DNA from: Sinomonas sp. R1AF57
GTDB taxonomy: Bacteria > Actinomycetota > Actinomycetes > Actinomycetales > Micrococcaceae
Assembly: GCF_002224485.1 (NCBI RefSeq)
Contig: NZ_CP022463.1
Span: forward strand, 580,804 to 644,803
Reading direction: 5' to 3'
DNA: 64,000 nucleotides
The notes beneath the pieces are model-generated. The model was given only the letters and a program-made list of their open reading frames with translations. It was not told the origin of the DNA and ran no database searches. Position numbers and translations under genes: made by a program. This document shows, in pieces, positions 41,302 through 50,724 of this stretch; positions within the stretch are counted from its first letter, which is position 1, and the number at the start of each line of letters is the position of its first letter.

Positions 41302-43836
41302 ATGGATATGCTCTTCGATCCCTATGCCCACGTGCCCAAGCCCGGTGTGCCCGGGGGCGCGCAGGAACCGGATCCCGACGAGCTGCCGCCGGTTCCCGAC
41401 GAGGAATACGGCGCGCCCGAGGACATGCCTGCCGGCTGGCTGCCGGCCTCCGACCCCGCCGAGGACGCCCGGCGCGAGGCCGAGGAGTCGGCGGCGCGCC
41501 TGCTCGAGGGCCTCAACCCCCAGCAGCTCGAGGCCGTGACCCATGCGGGGAGCCCCCTGCTCATCGTCGCCGGCGCCGGCTCGGGCAAGACGCGCGTGCT
41601 CTCGCACCGCATCGCCTACCTCATCGCGACGCGCCGGGCGCACCACGGGGAGATCCTCGCCATCACGTTCACCAACAAGGCCGCGGCGGAGATGCGCGAG
41701 CGCATCGAGGCGCTCGTGGGCGAGCGGGCACAGCGGATGTGGATCTCGACCTTCCACTCCTCGTGCGTGCGGATCCTGCGCCGCGAGGCGAAGTCCGTGG
41801 GCCTGAACTCCAACTTCTCGATCTACGACTCGGCGGATTCCCTCCGGCTCATCACCCTCGTGCACAAGGGCCTCGAGCTCGACCCCAAGAAGGTGGCACC
41901 CAAGGCCGTCCAGCACAAGATCTCCTCGCTCAAGAACGAGCTCATCGACGCGGACGACTTCGCGGGGCGCGCCAACCTGAACGACCCCTTCGAAGCAGGG
42001 GTGGCCGAGGTCTACAAGGGCTACACGCAGCGCCTGCGCCAGGCCAACGCGATGGACTTCGACGACCTCATCGCCGAGACCGTGTACATGTTCCGGGCCT
42101 TCCCCGCGCTCGCGCAGATGTACCGCCGCCGGTTCCGCCACGTCCTCGTCGACGAGTACCAGGACACCAACCACGCCCAGTACGCGCTCGTCCGGGAGAT
42201 CGTCGGGGAGGGGGACGAGGCGTCCGAGCTGACCGTGGTCGGCGACTCGGACCAGTCGATCTACGCCTTCCGCGGCGCGGACATCCGCAACATCGTCGAG
42301 TTCGAGAAGGACTACCCCGAGGCCCGCACCATCAAGCTCGAGCAGAACTACCGCTCGACCCAGACCATCCTCTCCGCCGCCAACGCCGTGATCTCGCGCA
42401 ACCCGAACCGGCCCGAGAAGCGGCTGTGGACCTCGGAGGGCGACGGCGAGAAGATCATCGGCTACGCCGCCGAGAACGAGCATGAGGAAGCACGCTTCAT
42501 CGCCAAGGAGATCGACAGGCTCACCGACTCCGGCGAGTTCCGCCCCGGCGACGTCGCGGTCTTCTACCGCACCAACGCCCAGTCCCGCAGCCTCGAGGAG
42601 ATCCTCATGCGGGTCGGCCTGCCGTACAAGGTCGTGGGGGGCACGCGCTTCTACGAGCGCAAGGAGGTCAAGGACGCGCTCGCCTACCTGCGCGTGCTCG
42701 TCAACCCGGACGACGACGTCAACCTCCGCCGCGTGCTCAACGAGCCGAAGCGCGGCATCGGCGAGCGGGCCGAGGGGACGATCGCCGCGCTCGCGGAGCG
42801 GGACCGCGTCTCGTTCATGGCGGCGATGCGGCGCGCAGACGAGGCGCCCGGCATGGCGACCCGCTCGCTCAACGCGGTGAACGCCTTCGTCAAGCTCCTC
42901 GACGACCTCGCGGCCGTCGCGGAGGGCTCGGGCGCCGCCGAGGCGCTCGAGGCCGTGCTCGAGCAGACGGGGTACCTCGCCGGCCTCCGTTCCTCGACGG
43001 ACCCCCAGGACGAGTCGCGCGTCGAGAACCTGGCCGAGCTCGTCGCCGTCGTGCGCGAGTACGAGCGCGAGAACCCCGAGGGCAGCCTCGAGGAGTTCCT
43101 CGAGCAGGTCTCGCTCGTGGCGGACGCAGACCAGATCCCGGACACGCCCGACGGCGCCTCTCAGGCCGAGGTCGACGCGGCGGTCGCCGAGGCGAGGCGG
43201 CAGGGCGTCGTGACGCTGATGACCCTCCACACAGCCAAGGGGCTCGAGTTCCCGGTGGTGTTCCTGACCGGCATGGAGCACGGCGTGTTCCCGCATCGTC
43301 GCGCAGCCACGGACCCCGACGAGCTCGCCGAGGAGCGGCGCCTCGCGTACGTGGGCCTCACGCGGGCCCGCAAGCGCCTCTACCTCACGCGCTCCGAGGT
43401 CCGCAGCCTCTGGGGCCAGAGCGAGTACTACCCGGCGAGCCAGTTCCTTGGCGAGGTCCCGGCCGAGCTCATCCAGTGGAAGCGGGAGGGCTCCAAGCGG
43501 CCCCCGGCCGTGGGCACCGCCGGAGACGGCTTCAACGGCCGGTACGGTGGCGCGGGGTCCCGGTACGGCGGCTCGTCGTGGGGCGCCGGGGCGAGCCGGA
43601 ACGCGAGCTTTGCCACGATCTCGCCCGCGTCCTCGGCCACGAAAAAGGGCCGCGTGCAGCCGCAGAAGGAGGTCATCTCCGTCAGCGTGGGGGACAAGGT
43701 GAACCACACCGCGTTCGGAGACGGCACCGTGATCGGGGTCGAGGGCGCGGGCGACAAGACCGTCGCGAAGGTGAGCTTCGACGTCGGCGAGAAGCGACTC
43801 CTGCTGCGGTACGCGCCCCTGACGAAGGTGGGCTGA
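41302..43836 (+). CDS. pcrA: ATP-dependent DNA helicase PcrA/UvrD
   Basis: An 844-residue superfamily 1A helicase, which unwinds DNA 3'-5' in nucleotide excision and replication restart. Motifs: Q motif LNPQQLEAVTH, Walker A GAGSGKTRVL, TFTNKAAAEMRERI, Walker B VDEYQDTNHAQY, GDSDQSIYAFRGAD, LEQNYRS, VVFLTGMEHGVFPHRR and VGLTRARKRLYLT. An N-terminal extension of about 50 Pro/Gly/Asp-rich residues precedes the helicase. The C-terminus ends with the PcrA Tudor-like domain (VSVGDKVNHTAFGDGTVIGVEGAGD), used to contact RNA polymerase. Start ATG at 41302. Confidence 0.95.
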   Translation: MDMLFDPYAHVPKPGVPGGAQEPDPDELPPVPDEEYGAPEDMPAGWLPASDPAEDARREAEESAARLLEGLNPQQLEAVTHAGSPLLIVAGAGSGKTRVLSHRIAYLIATRRAHHGEILAITFTNKAAAEMRERIEALVGERAQRMWISTFHSSCVRILRREAKSVGLNSNFSIYDSADSLRLITLVHKGLELDPKKVAPKAVQHKISSLKNELIDADDFAGRANLNDPFEAGVAEVYKGYTQRLRQANAMDFDDLIAETVYMFRAFPALAQMYRRRFRHVLVDEYQDTNHAQYALVREIVGEGDEASELTVVGDSDQSIYAFRGADIRNIVEFEKDYPEARTIKLEQNYRSTQTILSAANAVISRNPNRPEKRLWTSEGDGEKIIGYAAENEHEEARFIAKEIDRLTDSGEFRPGDVAVFYRTNAQSRSLEEILMRVGLPYKVVGGTRFYERKEVKDALAYLRVLVNPDDDVNLRRVLNEPKRGIGERAEGTIAALAERDRVSFMAAMRRADEAPGMATRSLNAVNAFVKLLDDLAAVAEGSGAAEALEAVLEQTGYLAGLRSSTDPQDESRVENLAELVAVVREYERENPEGSLEEFLEQVSLVADADQIPDTPDGASQAEVDAAVAEARRQGVVTLMTLHTAKGLEFPVVFLTGMEHGVFPHRRAATDPDELAEERRLAYVGLTRARKRLYLTRSEVRSLWGQSEYYPASQFLGEVPAELIQWKREGSKRPPAVGTAGDGFNGRYGGAGSRYGGSSWGAGASRNASFATISPASSATKKGRVQPQKEVISVSVGDKVNHTAFGDGTVIGVEGAGDKTVAKVSFDVGEKRLLLRYAPLTKVG

Positions 43837-43923
43837 GGCGGCAGGCACGCCCCGCAGCCCTTCTCACGGGCGCAGACCCGGCCTACCGTAGGAGTGGTCT
43901 CTGGGCGTGAACGGAGCCGTGCC

Positions 43924-45219
43924 ATGAAGATCCTCTTCGCCAGCCTCACCCAGGACGGCCACTTCAACCCGCTCACCGGGATCGCCGCGGCTGCCCAGGA
44001 CGCGGGCCACGAGGTCGCGTTCTACACCGGAAGCCTCTACGCGGGGAAGCTCGCGCGCATGGGCGTCCGGCATGAGCCCTACAGGCGGGCCGTCGAGATC
44101 ACGGCGGAGAACATCAACGAGGTCTTCCCCGAGCGCGTGAAGCTCAGCGGGCCCCGGCAGATCGCCTTCGACGGCCGGGCCATCTTCGCCGACAACGTGG
44201 GCCGGTTCTTCGAGGACCTGCGCGAGATCCACGGCGAGTTCCCCTTCACGGTCCTCGTGCACGACACCGGGTTCTTCGCTGCCGAGCTCGCCGTGCGGCT
44301 GCTCGGCGTCCACTCCGTTCCGGTCAACGTGATCGGGGACATCGAGAGCGACCCGGACGTGCCCCCGATGTTCTTCGGCTTCGGGCAGGCACGGAACCGG
44401 CTCGACCGCGCCAAGCACGCCGCGGCGCGCTACCTGTCCAACCAGGTGGTGTTCCGCCCGGCCAAGGTCCGCTACCGCGAGATCCTCGCACAGCACGGGG
44501 TGCCCTTCAGCCTGCGGACCGTCATGACGGACCTGCCCTACCGCTACGCGACCGCCGTCATCCAGACCGGCACGCAGAGCCTCGACTTCCCGCGCAGCCG
44601 CGTCAACCCCAAGGTGCGGCACGTGGGTGCGCTCCTGCCGTGGCGGGACCCGGGCGGAGACCGGGGCGCCGATGTCCCGCTCGGCGGGTACCGGCGTCGT
44701 GCGCTCATCTCGCAGGGGACCATCGACACCGCCGACTTTGCCAAGCTCGTGTACCCGGCCGTCGAGGCGCTGCGGGGGAGCGGCATGCAGCTGGTCGTGT
44801 CCACGGGGCGGCAGCCGGCGGCGCCGGTGCGGGAGCGGATCGGCGGACCGGACGTCGTGGTCGAGGAGTTCGTCGACTTCGACGCCGTCCTGCCCGCCTC
44901 CGACGTCTACATCACCAACGGCGGACAGGGCGGGGTGCTCATGGCGATCGCGCACGGCGTGCCGATGGTGGTCGCCGGGCTCAACGAGGGCAAGGGGGAC
45001 GTCAACGCGCGGCTCGCCTTCCGCGGCCTCGCCGAGGACCTGCGCACCGAGCGCCCGCGGGCCGAGGCGATCCGGGCCGCCGTCGACCGTGTGCTCGCCG
45101 ACGACGCGATGCGCGCCCGCATCGCGGCCGTGCGGGCCGAGCTCGCGGCGCACGACCCGCTCGCGGAGAGCATCGAGGTCATCGAATCCGTCGGCTCCCG
45201 CCTACAGCACCGCCCCTGA
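43924..45219 (+). CDS. UGT/MGT-like glycosyltransferase (GT1)
   Basis: A 431-residue GT-B enzyme. The N-terminal half starts MKILFASLTQDGHFNPLTGIAAAA, with the acceptor-side His of GT1 enzymes in place. The C-terminal donor site is VVVEEFVDFDAVLPASDVYITNGGQGGVLMAIAHGVPMVV, with the PSPG-like block reduced (GGQGG for HGG). It would move a sugar from a nucleotide donor to a small molecule, lipid or sterol-like acceptor. The ATG at 43924 is chosen over the GTG frame at 43894 by the family start. It stands alone between pcrA and sucC. Confidence 0.85.
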   Translation: MKILFASLTQDGHFNPLTGIAAAAQDAGHEVAFYTGSLYAGKLARMGVRHEPYRRAVEITAENINEVFPERVKLSGPRQIAFDGRAIFADNVGRFFEDLREIHGEFPFTVLVHDTGFFAAELAVRLLGVHSVPVNVIGDIESDPDVPPMFFGFGQARNRLDRAKHAAARYLSNQVVFRPAKVRYREILAQHGVPFSLRTVMTDLPYRYATAVIQTGTQSLDFPRSRVNPKVRHVGALLPWRDPGGDRGADVPLGGYRRRALISQGTIDTADFAKLVYPAVEALRGSGMQLVVSTGRQPAAPVRERIGGPDVVVEEFVDFDAVLPASDVYITNGGQGGVLMAIAHGVPMVVAGLNEGKGDVNARLAFRGLAEDLRTERPRAEAIRAAVDRVLADDAMRARIAAVRAELAAHDPLAESIEVIESVGSRLQHRP

Positions 45220-45388
45220 TTTCTACCAATTGTAGAGCTGTGCGGTTGGTCACGAACGGCTCCCGGGGCGGACTGGTGCGGGGCGGAGGGACTAGAGTTG
45301 CCCCTTGGAGCATCAGGCCCGCCGTGGGGAGGCTCTCTGCGGCGCGTGCTCCGAGTCAGAACTACTTCGACGTAGAGGACACTGAACC

Positions 45389-46564
45389 GTGGACCTGTTT
45401 GAATACCAGGCGCGCGATCTGTTCGAGGCACACGGCGTTCCCGTGCTCGCCGGAATCGTTGCGCACACCCCCGAGGAAGCCAAGGCTGCTGCCGAGAAGA
45501 TCGGCGGGGTTACCGTTGTCAAGGCCCAGGTGAAGATCGGCGGCCGCGGCAAGGCCGGCGGTGTCAAGGTCGCGAAGACCGCTGACGAGGCATTCGAGCA
45601 CGCCACCAACATCCTCGGCATGGACATCAAGGGCCACACGGTCAAGAAGGTCATGATCGCCGCCGGTGCGGACATCGCCGAGGAGTACTACTTCTCGGTC
45701 CTCCTCGACCGCGCCAACCGCAACTACCTGGCCATGTGCTCGGTCGAGGGCGGCATGGAGATCGAGCAGCTCGCCGTCGAGCGCCCCGAGGCCCTGGCCA
45801 AGGTTCCCGTCGACCCGGCCGTCGGCATCGACGCCGCCAAGGCCTCCGAGATCGTCGAGGCCGCCGGCTTCGCCCCCGAGCTGCGCGAGAAGGTCGCGGC
45901 TGTCCTGGTCAAGCTGTGGGACGTCTTCAAGGGCGAGGACGCCACGCTCGTCGAGGTCAACCCGCTGGTCAAGACCGGTGCCGGAGACATCATCGCCCTG
46001 GACGGCAAGGTCTCCATCGACGAGAACGCCGGCTTCCGCCACCCCGAGCACGAGGAGCTCGTGGACAAGGAGTCCGAGGACCCGCTCGAGGCCAAGGCCA
46101 AGGCCCTGGACCTGAACTACGTCAAGCTCGACGGCGAAGTCGGCATCATCGGCAACGGCGCCGGCCTCGTGATGTCCACCCTCGACGTCGTGGCCTACGC
46201 CGGCGAGCGGCACGGCAACGTCAAGCCCGCGAACTTCCTGGACATCGGCGGCGGCGCGTCCGCCGAGGTCATGGCCAACGGCCTCGGGATCATCCTCGGC
46301 GACGAGCAGGTCAAGAGCGTCTTCGTGAACGTCTTCGGGGGCATCACCGCGTGCGACGCCGTCGCGAACGGCATCGTGGGCGCGCTGGACAAGCTCGGCG
46401 ACTCGGCGAACAAGCCGCTCGTCGTGCGCCTCGACGGCAACAACGTCGACGAGGGCCGCCGCATCCTCCACGAGGCGAACCACCCGCTGGTGACCCTCGC
46501 CGAGAACATGGACCAGGGCGCCGACAAGGCCGCCGAGCTCGCCAACTCGGGCGCTGCGAAGTAA
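45389..46564 (+). CDS. sucC: Succinate-CoA ligase, beta subunit
   Basis: A 391-residue subunit of succinyl-CoA synthetase, the TCA-cycle enzyme that couples succinyl-CoA hydrolysis to ATP or GTP formation. The ATP-grasp N-terminal domain starts [22 protein letters not shown] with [18 protein letters not shown]; the metal site is [21 protein letters not shown]. The C-terminal domain has [17 protein letters not shown] and [19 protein letters not shown]. It begins at a GTG (45389) and is followed by sucD after 14 bases. Confidence 0.97.
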   Translation: MDLFEYQARDLFEAHGVPVLAGIVAHTPEEAKAAAEKIGGVTVVKAQVKIGGRGKAGGVKVAKTADEAFEHATNILGMDIKGHTVKKVMIAAGADIAEEYYFSVLLDRANRNYLAMCSVEGGMEIEQLAVERPEALAKVPVDPAVGIDAAKASEIVEAAGFAPELREKVAAVLVKLWDVFKGEDATLVEVNPLVKTGAGDIIALDGKVSIDENAGFRHPEHEELVDKESEDPLEAKAKALDLNYVKLDGEVGIIGNGAGLVMSTLDVVAYAGERHGNVKPANFLDIGGGASAEVMANGLGIILGDEQVKSVFVNVFGGITACDAVANGIVGALDKLGDSANKPLVVRLDGNNVDEGRRILHEANHPLVTLAENMDQGADKAAELANSGAAK

Positions 46565-46578
46565 GGGACGAGAGAAAA

Positions 46579-47514
46579 ATGTCGATCTTCCTCAACAAGG
46601 ACAACAAGGTCATCGTCCAGGGCATCACCGGCGGCGAGGGCTCCAAGCACACCGCCCGCATGCTCGCGGCCGGCACCAACATCGTGGGCGGCGTGAACGC
46701 CCGCAAGGCCGGCACCACGGTCTCCCACAACGACCAGCACGGCAACCCGGTCGAGCTCCCGGTCTTCGGCTCCGTCAAGGAGGCCATGGCCGAGACGGGC
46801 GCGGACACGTCCATCGTGTTCGTGCCGCCGGCCTTCACCAAGGACGCCGTGGTCGAGGCCATCGAGGCCGAGATCGGCCTCGTCGTGGTCATCACCGAGG
46901 GCGTCCCGGTCCAGGACTCCGCCGAGTTCTGGGCGCTCGCGCAGTCCAAGAAGGACGCCGAGGGCAACCAGACCACGCGCATCATCGGCCCGAACTGCCC
47001 CGGCATCATCACCCCGGGCGAGGCGCTCGTGGGCATCACCCCGGCGAACATCACCGGCAAGGGCGGCGTGGGCCTGGTCTCCAAGTCCGGCACGCTGACC
47101 TACCAGATGATGTACGAGCTGCGTGACCTCGGCTTCTCGACCGCCATCGGCATTGGCGGCGACCCGGTCATCGGCACCACGCACATCGACGCCCTCGCCG
47201 CGTTCGAGAAGGACCCGGACACGAAGGCGATCGTCATGATCGGCGAGATCGGCGGCGACGCCGAGGAGCGCGCGGCCGAGTTCATCAAGAACAACGTCAC
47301 CAAGCCGGTCGTCGGCTATGTCGCGGGCTTCACCGCGCCCGAGGGCAAGACCATGGGCCACGCCGGCGCCATCGTCTCCGGCTCCTCCGGCACGGCCCAG
47401 GCGAAGAAGGAGGCCCTCGAGGCCGCCGGCGTCAAGGTCGGCAAGACGCCGTCCGAGACCGCCCACCTCCTCCGCTCCGTCTACCCGGTGCACCTCCCGG
47501 ACAGCAGCCTCTGA
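46579..47514 (+). CDS. sucD: Succinate-CoA ligase, alpha subunit
   Basis: A 311-residue CoA-binding subunit of succinyl-CoA synthetase. It has [35 protein letters not shown] (Rossmann, CoA binding), [32 protein letters not shown] and the phosphorylated His in [16 protein letters not shown] (about residue 255). The ATG at 46579 sits after GAGAG. It is coupled to sucC and ends at a very strong terminator. Confidence 0.97.
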   Translation: MSIFLNKDNKVIVQGITGGEGSKHTARMLAAGTNIVGGVNARKAGTTVSHNDQHGNPVELPVFGSVKEAMAETGADTSIVFVPPAFTKDAVVEAIEAEIGLVVVITEGVPVQDSAEFWALAQSKKDAEGNQTTRIIGPNCPGIITPGEALVGITPANITGKGGVGLVSKSGTLTYQMMYELRDLGFSTAIGIGGDPVIGTTHIDALAAFEKDPDTKAIVMIGEIGGDAEERAAEFIKNNVTKPVVGYVAGFTAPEGKTMGHAGAIVSGSSGTAQAKKEALEAAGVKVGKTPSETAHLLRSVYPVHLPDSSL

Positions 47515-47530
47515 GGTTCTGACCCGGCCC

Positions 47531-47581
47531 ACGACGGCGGCCGGTCGCCTTCCCGCACGGGAGGCGACCGGCCGCCGTCGT
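47531..47581. terminator. Strong terminator after sucCD
   Basis: A perfect 19-bp stem (47531-47549 with 47563-47581) tops an inner TCCCG/CGGGA hairpin, so almost all of the 51 bases pair. The stem ends in ACGACGGC/GCCGTCGT, the same ends as two other terminators in the window. It would stop sucD transcription and also transcription from the convergent monooxygenase gene. Confidence 0.88.
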
Positions 47582-47600
47582 GCTTCCCGGCCAGACCCGT

Positions 47601-47641
47601 CTGGGGGTCACGTCCTGAGGGTCACATCACGTGACCCCCAG
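47601..47641. repeat. Inverted repeat E, related to the TGACC repeats
   Basis: CTGGGGGTCACGT (47601-47613) and ACGTGACCCCCAG (47629-47641) are perfect complements around a 15-base loop that holds another GGGTCAC. A further GGTGACC follows at 47644. It lies between sucD's terminator and the monooxygenase stop. Confidence 0.7.
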
Positions 47642-47686
47642 GAGGTGACCTTCAGATGGGCTCTGCAGTTCAGGCGGGGCTGCGGC

Positions 47687-48808
47687 TCAGACGGGGGCGA
47701 GGGTGCGGGCCGCAATCTTCTCCGCGACGAGTCGGGCGTCCTTGCCGACGCCGCCCACGAGGTGCGAGTAGAGCCCGCGTTGGAAGAGGAGGCCCACGAA
47801 GAAGAGGCCCGGGAGGCCCTCGGCCGCGCCGTCGGTCTGCACCGGATAGCCGTCCGGCCCGAGGTCCAGGGAGCGGACGAAGGAGTAGTCGTGGGTGTAC
47901 CCGGTGCACCACAGGACGTTGGCCACGTCGAGCACCGTCCCGTCGTCGAGCTGGGGCCTGCCGTCGACCACGCCCACCGTGCGGGCCTGCACCCGGTGGA
48001 CCCCCGCGGCGTCGAGGTCGGCGCGCTTCGTGCGCACGAGCGGAGCGCTGCCGCCGCGGATCGCGGGGCGCGCTCTGCGCCCTACCGGAGTCCGGAGTGT
48101 CAGGACGTAGTTCGCGAGGAACCAGAAGAGCGGCCCGCGGACGCGCTCGCCCCCCGGGATCTCCCCGGGATGGCGGCCGGAGAGCCACGTCTCGTGGCCG
48201 GCCCGGACGGAATCCAGGGCGAGGTCCGCGCCGGAGGTGCCGGCACCGACCACCAGCACGGGCCCGGGCAGCAGCTGGCCGGCATTCCGGTAGCCGCTCG
48301 AGTGCATCTGGCGGATCCCGGGATCGAGGGTCGCCGCGACGGCCGGAACCTTCGGCACGGCATCGGCACCGGTCGTGATCACCACGTTGTCCGCCCGCAG
48401 CTCGCCGTCGTCTGTCGCCACGCGGAAGCCGCCGCCGTCGAGGGCCTCCACCGAGGTGACGCGGACGCCGGTGCGGATGCGGGCGCCGAGCGGCGCGGCG
48501 TACGACTCGAGGTAGTCGCCGAGCTCGCGGCCGGTGGGGAAGGCAGATCTGGGCCCGGGGTACGGCATCCCCGGGAGGCCGTTGACGCGGGCGGGCGTGA
48601 AGAGCCGCAGGGAGTCGTAGCGTTCGCGCCACTGGTCGCCGATCCGGTCGCGGGCCTCGAGGACCACGCAGTCGAGGCCGGCGTCGGCGAGCCAGTGCGC
48701 CGTGGCGAGTCCGGCTTGGCCGCCGCCCACGATCACGGTGCCGATGCGGTGCTCCGCGGCGCTGCCGGCCGGAGCGGGGGAGGGAATGCGGGGCTGGGTG
48801 CTGGTCAT
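47687..48808 (-). CDS. FAD/NAD(P)-dependent monooxygenase (CzcO-like)
   Basis: A 373-residue flavoprotein. FAD binding is at TVIVGGGQAGLATAHWL (about 23-40) and NAD(P)H binding at VLVVGAGTSGADLALD (about 190). DQWRERYDSLRLFTPARVNGLPG and VLWCTGYTHDYSFV match the CzcO/flavin-containing monooxygenase group, which hydroxylates small molecules or ketones. The start MTSTQPRI at 48808 is set by the family; upstream frame belongs to the repeat-rich gap. The substrate is unknown. It lies on the same strand as the LuxR gene, 145 bases after it. Confidence 0.87.
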   Translation of the reverse strand: MTSTQPRIPSPAPAGSAAEHRIGTVIVGGGQAGLATAHWLADAGLDCVVLEARDRIGDQWRERYDSLRLFTPARVNGLPGMPYPGPRSAFPTGRELGDYLESYAAPLGARIRTGVRVTSVEALDGGGFRVATDDGELRADNVVITTGADAVPKVPAVAATLDPGIRQMHSSGYRNAGQLLPGPVLVVGAGTSGADLALDSVRAGHETWLSGRHPGEIPGGERVRGPLFWFLANYVLTLRTPVGRRARPAIRGGSAPLVRTKRADLDAAGVHRVQARTVGVVDGRPQLDDGTVLDVANVLWCTGYTHDYSFVRSLDLGPDGYPVQTDGAAEGLPGLFFVGLLFQRGLYSHLVGGVGKDARLVAEKIAARTLAPV

Positions 48809-48893
48809 GCCTCGACGGTACGGCCACGGATGCATGCGGCGCGTCGGGCGGATCGTGTATCCGCGAGGCCGGCGGCATGGGCATTTGTGTGCA

Positions 48894-48937
48894 GGGACGG
48901 GACCTCGCAAGGGGTGGGACGCGACCCCGCAACGGGG
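48894..48937 (+). repeat. Repeat array D (two units, diverged family 1)
   Basis: Two units of 21-22 bases, GGGACGGGACCTCGCAAGGG and GGGACGCGACCCCGCAACGG. They resemble array B with CGCAA for CTCAA. They lie between the monooxygenase and LuxR genes. Confidence 0.7.
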
Positions 48938-48953
48938 GGAGGTGGGGAGCGGC

Positions 48954-50618
48954 CTAGACGAGGGAGTGGTCGTACGCATAGGCCGTCGCCGCGGCGCGGG
49001 AGGCGATGCCGAGCTTGGCGTAGATGTTCGCGAGGTGCCGGGCGACCGTCTTCTCGCTGAGGACGAGTTCGTTCGCGATCGCGCGGTTCGTGAGCCCGGC
49101 GGCCACGAGCCGCACGACCTCGACCTCCCGCTCGGTCAGGGGAACGGGCGACGGCGCGCGGCGCCGCCCGCGCCCGGCGTCCGGCAGCGCCGCGAGGTCC
49201 GGCTGCGCGCCGAGCCGTTGGAAGGCCTCCCGTGCGGCGTCCACCTCGAGGGCTGCCGCCTCATCGTCCCCGAGTGCGGCGTAGCAGCGGCCGAGCGTCA
49301 CCCGCGCGCGAGCTTCGGGATAGGGCATGCCGAGGTCGTGCCACGCGAGCGACGCGTCCCGCAGGCTCCGCACCGCCTGGGCCGCCTCGCCCGCGGCACA
49401 GCACACCGTGCCCTCCGCGGTGAGCGCACGAGCGCGGGACAGGGCGGCGGCAGGCCCACCCGAGGGCCCGGCCCTCTCGGCCATGGCGGCAATCTCGGCC
49501 GCGCCGGCCCGAGCGGCATCGATGTCTCCGACGGCGGCCATGACCTCCACGTACGCCGGGAGGAACTCGGCGCGCTCGGACCGCCGCGTGAGCTCGAGGC
49601 TCAGCCGGCGGGCCGAGACGGCTGCCGCGTCCGCCCTCCCTTGGGCCAGGCGCAGGAGCATCAGTCCCGGCTCGGGCCGGCGCCCTGCGGAGTTCGCGAG
49701 GCGGTAGGCGTCCTCGGCCTCGGCGAAGCGCCCGGTGAGCCGGTGCATTTCTCCGAGCTGGTAGCCGGCCAGACCCGTGTCGGCGGGAAGGAGCCGCTGC
49801 ACCGCCCGGGCGGCCTCGTCGAGTGCGCCGGACCAGTCGCCGTCGAGCATCTTCACCTGGGAGCGGTGCACGAGGCACTGCCCGCGGAAGGGCACGAGCT
49901 CGGGGTGCTGGGCGCACCAGTCGGTGGCGGCGGTCGTCCACTCGCGGGCGCGGGCGAGGTCCTCGGACCGCAGCGAGGCCGAGATCACCGAGCAGTAGGC
50001 CACTCCGTTGACGATCGGCGTGTTCACCTCGCCCGAGGTCACGGTCGCCATCGCCTCGTCGAGCTCGGCGAGGCCTTCGCCGGTGCTGCCGAGCCGCAGG
50101 AGGGCCCAGCCGGCGCTCAGGCGCGAGAAGACCTCGGTGTCCGTGTCCCGGACGGGGCGCGCGAGCGCAATGGCCTCGCGTGACAGCTCGAGCGCCCGGC
50201 GCGTCTCGGCAGGGTCCGGCGAGGCGAGGGACCGGTGCCCCAGGCCCGAGAGCAGCAGGGCACGCTCCGCACCGAGCCGGGACTCGTCGACGATCCCCGC
50301 GAGCCGCCGGCCCCACGCCTCGGCGCGGGCCCGGTCCCCGCGGCTGTCGTGCGCGAAGGAGAGCCAGAAGGCGGCGCGGGCGGCAGCGGCGGCGTCGTCC
50401 GTCCCGAGGAAGTCCCGGAAGGCGCGGCCGAAGAGGTCGATGCTGCGGTCCTCGCGCCCCAGGAGATAGGCGCTGAACGCGGCCAGCATGAGGTCGCTGC
50501 CGGGCAGCGGTGTGTCCGAGTCGGCGCGCTCGAAGGCCTCGAGGGCTCGGGTCCAGGACCCTGCCTCGTACAGCCGCCGGCCGTCGGCTGCGAGCGGAAC
50601 GGAGCTGGGGACCGCCAC
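48954..50618 (-). CDS. LuxR-family regulator with TPR-like repeats
   Basis: A 554-residue regulator. The first 470 residues are helical repeats of the tetratricopeptide type (LYEAGSWTRALEAFERAD, AGYQLGEMHRLTGRFAEAEDAYRLA), with no ATPase domain as in MalT-type LAL regulators. The C-terminal LuxR helix-turn-helix is PLTEREVEVVRLVAAGLTNRAIANELVLSEKTVARHLANIYAKLGI (about 485-535). The start is a GTG (50618); the longer frame overlaps the divergent promoter. It is divergent from the zinc dehydrogenase gene, 106 bases apart, and probably regulates it. Confidence 0.85.
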   Translation of the reverse strand: MAVPSSVPLAADGRRLYEAGSWTRALEAFERADSDTPLPGSDLMLAAFSAYLLGREDRSIDLFGRAFRDFLGTDDAAAAARAAFWLSFAHDSRGDRARAEAWGRRLAGIVDESRLGAERALLLSGLGHRSLASPDPAETRRALELSREAIALARPVRDTDTEVFSRLSAGWALLRLGSTGEGLAELDEAMATVTSGEVNTPIVNGVAYCSVISASLRSEDLARAREWTTAATDWCAQHPELVPFRGQCLVHRSQVKMLDGDWSGALDEAARAVQRLLPADTGLAGYQLGEMHRLTGRFAEAEDAYRLANSAGRRPEPGLMLLRLAQGRADAAAVSARRLSLELTRRSERAEFLPAYVEVMAAVGDIDAARAGAAEIAAMAERAGPSGGPAAALSRARALTAEGTVCCAAGEAAQAVRSLRDASLAWHDLGMPYPEARARVTLGRCYAALGDDEAAALEVDAAREAFQRLGAQPDLAALPDAGRGRRRAPSPVPLTEREVEVVRLVAAGLTNRAIANELVLSEKTVARHLANIYAKLGIASRAAATAYAYDHSLV

Positions 50619-50724
50619 GCTTCGAGGATAGATCGGAGTAGGTTGGAGCTGAACTGCCGAGCCGGACCGCCGGGCTGATCCGCCGGGCTTCGCCCCGGTG
50701 CCCCCACACGACCAAGGAGCATCC

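Noticed and set aside
41095-43848. 917-residue open frame antisense to pcrA
   Set aside because: It mirrors the codon structure of pcrA and has no recognisable fold. The helicase on the plus strand has every motif.
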